6,975 nucleotides of DNA from Fibrobacter sp. (GTDB taxonomy: Bacteria; Fibrobacterota; Fibrobacteria; Fibrobacterales; Fibrobacteraceae), in contig JABUUR010000163.1 in NCBI GenBank assembly GCA_021443065.1, positions 1 through 6,975 of the forward strand, in the 5' to 3' direction. Positions 1 through 5,010 of this stretch are shown here, in pieces (the stretch's first letter is position 1; each line of letters opens with the position of its first letter). The translations under genes and the position numbers were made by a program. A model generated the notes under the pieces. That model worked only from the letters and a program-made list of their open reading frames with translations. It ran no database searches and was not told the DNA's origin.

Positions 1-55
1 ACCCACGACCCATTGCTTAGAAGGCAATTGCTCTATCCAACTGAGCTACGAAGGC
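1..55 (-). tRNA. tRNA-Arg (anticodon UCU), 3' part cut by window edge
   Basis: This is the 5' 55 nt of an arginine tRNA decoding AGA. Read on the minus strand from base 55, it shows the acceptor 5' half GCCTTCG, the TA linker and a D-arm with stem GCTC/GAGC around the loop AGTTGGATA. The anticodon stem ATTGC/GCAAT encloses the loop CTTCTAA, which places TCT at positions 34-36. The variable loop GGGTC and the first T-arm bases follow. The rest of the T-arm, the 3' acceptor strand and the CCA position lie beyond base 1. It sits 22 nt downstream of the T-run of a terminator, so it probably has its own promoter. The anticodon call is firm. The completeness of the gene cannot be judged. Confidence 0.95.
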
Positions 56-72
56 GTACTCCAGGTTTGCCA

Positions 73-100
73 AATATAAAAAAATCCGTCCTCTAGGCAA
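73..100 (-). promoter_or_regulatory. Candidate promoter for the tRNA-Arg gene, overlapping a terminator
   Basis: On the minus strand, TTGCCT (100-95) could be a -35 box. It lies 16 bp before TATATT (78-73), a 5/6 match to the -10 consensus. The -10 continues as TATATTTG, which also fits the Bacteroidetes-type TAnnTTTG element. Transcription would start near base 66, about 11 nt before the tRNA. The -35 falls in the loop of the preceding terminator hairpin and the -10 at the end of its T-run. The evidence is motif and position only. Confidence 0.45.
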
Positions 101-107
101 GGACGGA
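78..107 (-). terminator. Rho-independent terminator of the PDZ gene
   Basis: On the minus strand a 7-bp GC-rich stem TCCGTCC/GGACGGA (107-101 with 91-85) encloses a 9-nt loop (100-92). It is followed directly by a run of seven T and then TATATTT. The stem can extend by a G-T and A-T pairs into the T-run. It lies 36 bases past the stop of the PDZ gene. On the plus strand the same hairpin is followed only by CTTTGT, so it is probably weak in that direction. Confidence 0.85.
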
Positions 108-143
108 CTTTGTAATTTACCATAAAAGCCTTTGACACGAAAA

Positions 144-956
144 TTACTTCAGCAAAGCGTTCTTGCCGCTAATGCTTCCGTTATGTTCGATGGTCACCAT
201 GTAGCGCCCGGCAGGAACATTCTCGCCGTTCCAGTTCAAGGTATTGAATCCAGGCTGACCATCGTCCATACGCAAAACCGCGACCTGTTCGCCATCTGCA
301 TTCATAATTGTTACGATGGCGGAGCCTGCAGACTTGAGGTCAAAACCGACAGCCTTGCGAGAAATCCCCTTGAGAGTTGCAGAGCCTGCCTTGGCAACAC
401 CCTGGACAGTCGCCTTGGGGGCAAATTCCTCGGCACGTTCCACATAGACACCGTTAAGGTCCCTTGCATTCACGGAGCCATCCTTCTTCAGGAGAGTACC
501 ACGCTGGAGCACTGCCACCAGTTGTTTTTCGCCAACGGTGGCGCTGGCATAAGTTTCCAGTTCAACGGCATCAAATTCAGACTTGTCGCCGTACCAGGCT
601 TCGACCTTTTCACCTTCCAGATCCTTGACCGTAAGTTGAGCACGGCGGATAACGCTTGTCAATGTATCGGCTCCGCTCACAAAGGTAATTTCCAAAGGCT
701 TGTTCACCTGACCGCGGAGCATTTCCTTGGAGGATTCAATATCCTGACGAGCCAAGCTCTGGCCATCTACAGCGATGATCAAGTCGCCTGCCTGCAACTT
801 GGATTCCGCGGCAGGGGTGCCGGGAATGACTTCGGCCACCTTGACGCCATTGCGCAACTGATAAATGGTCACGCCAATGCCGCCGAAAACTTCATCCGCC
901 ATGACAGGGGCCGCAACCATTGCAGCCAACAGAGACGCCTTGATAAAACGATTCAT
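144..956 (-). CDS. Secreted PDZ-domain protein with C-terminal Ig-like/T9SS-type sorting domain
   Basis: This is a 270-aa exported protein of unknown exact function. Residues 1-20 form a signal peptide (basic N-terminus, hydrophobic core, likely cleavage after VMA before DEV). Residues about 22-108 are a PDZ domain. The peptide-binding loop GGIGV is at 25-29, and the typical GTPAAESKLQAGDLI stretch with VDGQ follows at 46-66. No serine-protease domain or catalytic triad precedes it, unlike HtrA/DegP. The middle, 109-195, is unassigned. Residues about 200-270 form a beta-rich module ending in LNWNGENVPAGRYMVTIEH then GKNALLK. This resembles FlgD-type Ig folds and the C-terminal sorting domains of type IX secretion cargo, so export to the cell surface is plausible but inferred. 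The ATG at 956 is fixed by the strong ribosome site AAGGAGAA at 968-961. The gene has its own promoter at 1013-985 and ends in a clear terminator, so it is probably monocistronic. Confidence 0.85.
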   Translation of the reverse strand: MNRFIKASLLAAMVAAPVMADEVFGGIGVTIYQLRNGVKVAEVIPGTPAAESKLQAGDLIIAVDGQSLARQDIESSKEMLRGQVNKPLEITFVSGADTLTSVIRRAQLTVKDLEGEKVEAWYGDKSEFDAVELETYASATVGEKQLVAVLQRGTLLKKDGSVNARDLNGVYVERAEEFAPKATVQGVAKAGSATLKGISRKAVGFDLKSAGSAIVTIMNADGEQVAVLRMDDGQPGFNTLNWNGENVPAGRYMVTIEHNGSISGKNALLK

Positions 957-984
957 AAAGTTCTCCTTAACTAGATTCCCTACT

Positions 985-1013
985 AATATAAATTAAAAGG
1001 CTTTTACAGTCAA
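985..1013 (-). promoter_or_regulatory. Sigma-70-like promoter of the PDZ gene
   Basis: On the minus strand, TTGACT (1013-1008) is a 5/6 match to the -35 consensus. After exactly 17 bp comes TATATT (990-985), a 5/6 match to the -10. Transcription would begin near base 978, leaving a leader of about 22 nt with the AAGGAGAA ribosome site. The -35 begins four bases after the stop codon of the upstream gene (1020-1018), with no terminator between them, so read-through from upstream may add to expression. Confidence 0.65.
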
Positions 1014-1017
1014 TGCC

Positions 1018-2136
1018 CTATTCAAGCATCGTGCCTTCATCCTCGTCTTCACCGTCATTGTAGTCGTCGATAGTCTTTTCCCCAGGCACAATAACCAAGC
1101 CCAACGTCACAGGATCCCCTTCCATGTTCAAATAGGCTTCCAAGTACAAGGTGGTAGAAAGACGGATTAAACGAAGGTCCAGCATGGTTCCGCCCTTATG
1201 GATGCTCTTGGGGTTGAGATTAAAGAACAGGAACTTCTTGTTAACATATTCAAACCGGTCTTTTTCGTAGTTAATGGACCAGCGGGAATCCCCGTCGTTT
1301 TCTTGACGGTACAGGCATTCATCGTGATCGATGTCGCATTCAAAGCTGGCACTTTCCTGGTATTTTTTATTCCATTCCCGGCTAAAGGCGCAGGACTGCA
1401 CCCGGCCGCCGCCATTGCGCTGCTTGTTCAGCTGGTCATTGATAACCACGTAGTCCATTTTCAGATTCTTCACCTGGTTGTAGACATCCATCAAGACGAT
1501 GTAGGCTTCAATGTTCTTGGGGCACTTCCCCGTCAAGTTCACATCTTCGTGGGCCTTCAACAGGGTCTGCTGCAAGTCGACATCGATGGCGTCCGGAATT
1601 TCGCTTTCCGCAATTTTATCAAGCACTTTCTTTGGAGGAATAAACACCACCTTGTCCCCTTTTTTCACAGCAAAGCCCATCTGGTCGCGAATGTAATCCA
1701 GGCACTGTTGCACGTGGATATGCACCGTATTGGATGCGGCCGACACAAAGTCTACGCCAATACGAACGTTCCACTCGCCAGCAGAACTACCCTTCTTGTC
1801 CAGGTCACAAAAAGGCTCTTCGCGGATACCGTCCACAAAGACAATCTTTGCATTCAGTTTCGTCACCAGGGATTCATCCTTTTTCATGACACCGCCCAAG
1901 CTCCAAAAATTCGGGTTCATGCGCAGGACTTCTTCAAAGGCCTTGTCGCCATCCAATGCAGGCAAAAGGGAGTCGTTACGGGCATTCTTTTCTTGCATCA
2001 GCTCAGAATACTCCGTCGTCACAGTCATGTTGTTAAAACTATTGCGCTGGGCAGTCGCGGGCATGGCAAGTGCCGTAGAAAGCATCAGCGCACATTGGAC
2101 AACCACAGTCAAAAGGAACAAGTTCTTTTTTTTCAT
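1018..2136 (-). CDS. Exported protein of unknown function with six mature cysteines and an acidic tail
   Basis: I do not recognise this 372-aa protein. Residues 1-29 look like a signal peptide: MKKKN, then a hydrophobic stretch to about 24, with possible cleavage after ALA (24) or ATA (29). C15 sits inside the hydrophobic core and is not a convincing lipobox, so a soluble periplasmic or outer-surface protein is likelier than a lipoprotein. The mature part has six cysteines (110, 145, 205, 249, 267, 274), an even number compatible with disulfides. It has no further clear membrane segment. The C-terminus (about 357-368) is strongly acidic, with the run GEDEDEG. The ATG at 2136 is preceded by AAAAGGTG (2148-2141) at normal spacing. 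It starts 25 bases after the ABC permease and is probably co-transcribed with it. A metal-related or envelope role is only a guess from that position. Confidence 0.75.
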   Translation of the reverse strand: MKKKNLFLLTVVVQCALMLSTALAMPATAQRNSFNNMTVTTEYSELMQEKNARNDSLLPALDGDKAFEEVLRMNPNFWSLGGVMKKDESLVTKLNAKIVFVDGIREEPFCDLDKKGSSAGEWNVRIGVDFVSAASNTVHIHVQQCLDYIRDQMGFAVKKGDKVVFIPPKKVLDKIAESEIPDAIDVDLQQTLLKAHEDVNLTGKCPKNIEAYIVLMDVYNQVKNLKMDYVVINDQLNKQRNGGGRVQSCAFSREWNKKYQESASFECDIDHDECLYRQENDGDSRWSINYEKDRFEYVNKKFLFFNLNPKSIHKGGTMLDLRLIRLSTTLYLEAYLNMEGDPVTLGLVIVPGEKTIDDYNDGEDEDEGTMLE

Positions 2137-2161
2137 ATTACACCTTTTATCGCACCCTTTA

Positions 2162-2968
2162 TTACATCTTCCAAATCTTTTTTACAGCAAAGTTCACCAA
2201 GTACAGCAACACGCCGCAGGCAATGATAGTGGGGCCCACCACAAGGTTCAACTGGCACGCAACCAAAAGTCCAGCCAATACAAGAACCAGCGAAACTCCC
2301 ACGGAAATAAAAATCATCTGGATCAAGTTCCTAGCGTAATTTTCTGCAATGTAGCCCGGAATAGTCAACAAGGCTATTACAAGAATCATGCCCACCGCCT
2401 GTACCGCAATCACCACGGTCAATGCGATAAGGGCGATAAGGAACATGTAATACGTCAACACGGGCATTCCTTGCACACGGGCAAATTCCGGGTCAAAAGA
2501 AATGGACAAGAACTTGCGATAGTTCAAAAATACCGAACCAAGGATCAAGACCAGGAGAGCCCCCATCCACCATAAAAGTTCCGTAGGTACAGTCAACAAA
2601 CTGCCAAACAGAAAACTCATCATTTCACCGCTGTAGCCGGGAGTCAAGTCCGTAAGGATAACGCCTAGGGCCATGCCCCCCGCCCAAATGATCCCGATGA
2701 ACGTGTCGGAATTCTTTCGATCCCGCCAGGTCAGCACCCCCATCAGCATGGCGCAGGCCACAGCAAATCCAAGGGACCCAAGCATAGGGGAAAAGCCCAA
2801 AAACGCAGCCAGGCCTACCCCCCCGAAGGAGGCGTGGGCAACACCCCCGGACAGCGAAGTCAAACGGTTCACCACCACAAAGGTGCCCATCACGCCGCAG
2901 GCCACAGCAACCAGTACCGCGGCAACCAAAGCGTTTTGCATAAAGCCCATAGAAAAAAGATCTAGCAT
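2162..2968 (-). CDS. ABC-3 family metal permease (ZnuB/MntB type)
   Basis: This is an integral inner-membrane subunit of an ABC importer for zinc, manganese or iron. It has 268 aa, a normal length for the ABC-3 family, and is almost entirely hydrophobic with about seven to nine membrane spans. Family signatures visible in order are a TSLSGGVAHASFGGVGLA stretch at 37-54 (equivalent to the SDAVSHAVLPGVAL region), FLFGSLLTV at 119-127, DPEFARVQGMPV at 159-170, VGMILVIALLTIP at 192-204 and GPTII near 245-249. The metal cannot be told from the sequence. The ATPase and solute-binding subunits normally encoded beside such a permease are absent; the upstream neighbours are a phosphatase and a dGTPase. 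The ATG at 2968 lies 21 bases after the previous stop, with no good Shine-Dalgarno. No other in-frame start exists between that stop and the ATG, so coupled translation is likely. Confidence 0.9.
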   Translation of the reverse strand: MLDLFSMGFMQNALVAAVLVAVACGVMGTFVVVNRLTSLSGGVAHASFGGVGLAAFLGFSPMLGSLGFAVACAMLMGVLTWRDRKNSDTFIGIIWAGGMALGVILTDLTPGYSGEMMSFLFGSLLTVPTELLWWMGALLVLILGSVFLNYRKFLSISFDPEFARVQGMPVLTYYMFLIALIALTVVIAVQAVGMILVIALLTIPGYIAENYARNLIQMIFISVGVSLVLVLAGLLVACQLNLVVGPTIIACGVLLYLVNFAVKKIWKM

Positions 2969-2989
2969 AAAGTCGTCATCAAAGTAGGG

Positions 2990-3667
2990 TTATAAAACCG
3001 AAAGTTCAGGTAAAACAGATTCGAGGCACATCAAGTCCGGAATATGGAAATCCACCCAATCGGGAACGTCTGCGAGGGGGTTTACCAGCACCGTTTTCCA
3101 GCCTCGCCGGTAGGCAGGTTCCAGATTCCGCACGGAATCTTCCAGCAAAACAATTCGGGACGGGTCCGTAGGCAAGCCCTCTGGAGTAAATTGATTCGGC
3201 AATTTTTCTGCCAACCACAGTTCCAACTTTTCGTAGGCGATTTCGTGGGGTTTTCCTACCCAGTCCATCTGCTTCAAGTCGAACACGTCCTCGATGCAGT
3301 CCCGGATTCCCATGTGGTTCATTCCCGCTTCGCTCCAGTCGCGGCGACCGTTGGTAAAAACGTAGCGATGCCCCCCAAGGCCCATAAGCAATTCTCGCTT
3401 TTGAGGCGAATGCTTTGGATAAGTCAGGTATTGCGGTTGATGGATAAAGTCAAAGAAATCATCGGGCTGTACGCCATGCAATGCCTGGAGACCTGCCAAG
3501 GTCGTTCCGAATCGGGCCAGGTAATCCTTGCGGATCTTGTGGGCTGTTTCCGAATCTACCCCGGTAGCATTTTGGACGGATAGCGAAATACGCCGATCCA
3601 AGGAGTCCAACACACAATGCTCATCGGCACCGTACAAGGTCAAGTCGTAATCGAACAGCCAAATCAT
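2990..3667 (-). CDS. HAD-superfamily hydrolase, pyrimidine 5'-nucleotidase type
   Basis: This is a cytoplasmic Mg-dependent phosphatase of the HAD superfamily, 225 aa from the chosen start. Motif I is FDYDLTLY with nucleophile D6 and acid/base D8. Motif II is VFTNG with T105, motif III is K139 in GKPHE, and motif IV is LLEDSVRN with E176 and D177 where relatives often have two aspartates. The cap region LDRRISLSVQ...GVDSETA...YLARFGTTLAGLQALHG and the FTNG and RNL elements resemble the SDT1/PHM8-like pyrimidine 5'-nucleotidases, which dephosphorylate UMP or CMP. The substrate here is inferred. A longer reading from 3721 would overlap the dGTPase by 38 bases and add 18 residues before motif I. 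The ATG at 3667, with GAGGG upstream at long spacing, puts motif I at the usual distance and is preferred. The gene starts 16 bases after the dGTPase stop. Confidence 0.88.
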   Translation of the reverse strand: MIWLFDYDLTLYGADEHCVLDSLDRRISLSVQNATGVDSETAHKIRKDYLARFGTTLAGLQALHGVQPDDFFDFIHQPQYLTYPKHSPQKRELLMGLGGHRYVFTNGRRDWSEAGMNHMGIRDCIEDVFDLKQMDWVGKPHEIAYEKLELWLAEKLPNQFTPEGLPTDPSRIVLLEDSVRNLEPAYRRGWKTVLVNPLADVPDWVDFHIPDLMCLESVLPELSVL

Positions 3668-3683
3668 TTTTTGACAAAGCCCT

Positions 3684-4991
3684 CTAATTTCCCATGGCAA
3701 GGCCACCGATTTGACGGGCAAGATACGTGGCGTAATTATCGGTCATGCCGCTGACAAAATCAAGCACCTGGTGATAAGCTTCGGCTGCTGTCACGCTTTG
3801 GCCAATCTTCGCCTGACCAATCAAGCGGACAATACGATCCGCACGGTATGAATTCTTGCCGTTCAACCTGTAATCGTACACGCCGTTTATAAAGGCGTCC
3901 AGCACCGTACTCAAGGTAGTGTAGCTGCCCACCTCAAGTTCCGTCTTGCGACGGTCCGGATAGATGCGTTCTACCCCCAGTCGCTTTGCAATGCGGATGC
4001 CCTCCATCACCTCGGAGCGGGACAAGTCCACCAAATGCTTGATGGGCGCACCAGACATGATTTCGTCATAATGATTTACAAAAGTCAGGGCTACATCGTC
4101 GATAAGATTCTGGATGGCAAGGCCACGAATACTGCTAAGGAAATCCCTGAAATTCTGGCCATTTTCTTGGTATTCCTTGTCGATGTCCACATCGGGGCCG
4201 CAAAGATAGCTGAACATGCCACGGACATCACCGAAAGAAAGAATACCAAGTTCAATGGCGTCTTCAACATCCAATATACTGTAGCATATATCGTCGGCAG
4301 CCTCCATCAGGTACACCAGAGGGTGGCGAATCCACTTTCCCGTCTCTTGCTCCGGAATGCCCAAGGTGAATGCGGTCATTCTGTAAAGGTCAGCCTCCGT
4401 CGAAAAAAGACTGGTGGGGGCGCCAAACTTCGCCAACTGCGGGTACTTAATCATGGACCCTATGGTCGCGTACGTCAAGCGCATGCCTCCATCAAGAAAA
4501 TGATACTCCAGTTTACTCAAAATGCGATGCCCTTGGGCGTTGCCGTCAAAATTTTCGAAGTCCGCCATTTCCGTGTCGGAAAGGCCCTTCAGGGGGGCAG
4601 AATCACGATTCTTGCGGAACCATTCGCGAATGGCGGCCTCGCCGGCATGGCCAAAGGGCGGGTTGCCTATGTCGTGGGCAAGGCAGGCCGATTGCACAAT
4701 CATGCCGAACTGGTATTCGCTAATGCACTTGGGCAAATATTTTTTGATCAGGTGGTAAACGGTAATGGCCAATGAGCGCCCCACGCTGGAAACCTCAAGG
4801 CTGTGGGTCAGGCGGCTGTGCACATGGTCGTTTACCGAAAAAGGGTGGACTTGGGTCTTGCGGCCCAGTCGTCGAAACGCAGTGGAAAAAACAATACGGT
4901 CGTAATCGCGATGAAAATCGGAACGGTTGGGGTCCGGATCGGCCGGATGCCCGTAACGCGTGGCAGAAAGCAAAGTGTCCCATTGAAGCAT
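3684..4991 (-). CDS. dgt: Deoxyguanosinetriphosphate triphosphohydrolase (dGTPase, HD domain)
   Basis: The enzyme splits dGTP to deoxyguanosine and tripolyphosphate in the cytoplasm and so affects dNTP pools. The 435-aa protein carries the family blocks in order: DRIVFSTAFRRLGRKTQV (31-48), RLTHSLEV with metal ligand H63, LAHDIGNPPFGHAGE with the HD pair H106-D107, NFDGNAQGHRIL (147-158) and EAADDICYSILDVEDA with the final metal aspartate at 233/234. Length fits the shorter Dgt-like group; the E. coli enzyme is about 505 aa. The ATG at 4991 is chosen because MLQWDTLLSATRYG matches the usual start of this group. A TTG at 5042 is also in frame and would add 17 residues and overlap the cytochrome assembly gene by 32 bases. 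Neither has a good Shine-Dalgarno. The gene lies 19 bases after its upstream neighbour and 16 before a nucleotidase, probably in one operon. Specificity for dGTP over other dNTPs cannot be read from the sequence. Confidence 0.93.
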   Translation of the reverse strand: MLQWDTLLSATRYGHPADPDPNRSDFHRDYDRIVFSTAFRRLGRKTQVHPFSVNDHVHSRLTHSLEVSSVGRSLAITVYHLIKKYLPKCISEYQFGMIVQSACLAHDIGNPPFGHAGEAAIREWFRKNRDSAPLKGLSDTEMADFENFDGNAQGHRILSKLEYHFLDGGMRLTYATIGSMIKYPQLAKFGAPTSLFSTEADLYRMTAFTLGIPEQETGKWIRHPLVYLMEAADDICYSILDVEDAIELGILSFGDVRGMFSYLCGPDVDIDKEYQENGQNFRDFLSSIRGLAIQNLIDDVALTFVNHYDEIMSGAPIKHLVDLSRSEVMEGIRIAKRLGVERIYPDRRKTELEVGSYTTLSTVLDAFINGVYDYRLNGKNSYRADRIVRLIGQAKIGQSVTAAEAYHQVLDFVSGMTDNYATYLARQIGGLAMGN

Positions 4992-5010
4992 GGGACTAAA
5001 TTTAGCAAAT

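Noticed and set aside
1..55. tRNA-Arg as an integration site for a mobile element
   Set aside because: The tRNA 3' end, where attachment sites usually lie, is outside the window, and no integrase or phage gene is visible.
132..974. Long plus-strand open frame opposite the PDZ gene
   Set aside because: It is a mirror of the coding bias of the minus-strand gene. That gene has a signal peptide, PDZ motifs, promoter, ribosome site and terminator; the antisense frame has no recognisable domain.
994..1005. AAAAG/CTTTT palindrome after the exported hypothetical gene as its terminator
   Set aside because: The stem is only about five AT-rich pairs with no loop, and it lies inside the spacer of the PDZ promoter. 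It is too weak to call.
1198..2226. 342-codon plus-strand open frame opposite the exported hypothetical and the permease end
   Set aside because: It crosses two minus-strand genes and gives no family features. The minus-strand frame here has a clean signal peptide and a ribosome site.
2818..2824. Run of seven C (G on the coding strand) inside the permease gene as a phase-variation tract
   Set aside because: It is short, lies in the conserved FGGVG coding stretch, and the frame is intact. There is no evidence of length variation from one sequence.
2962..2979. Five-codon leader frame ATGACGACTTTATGCTAG overlapping the permease start
   Set aside because: It has no ribosome site and is short enough to occur by chance. 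It would matter only if ribosome profiling showed use.
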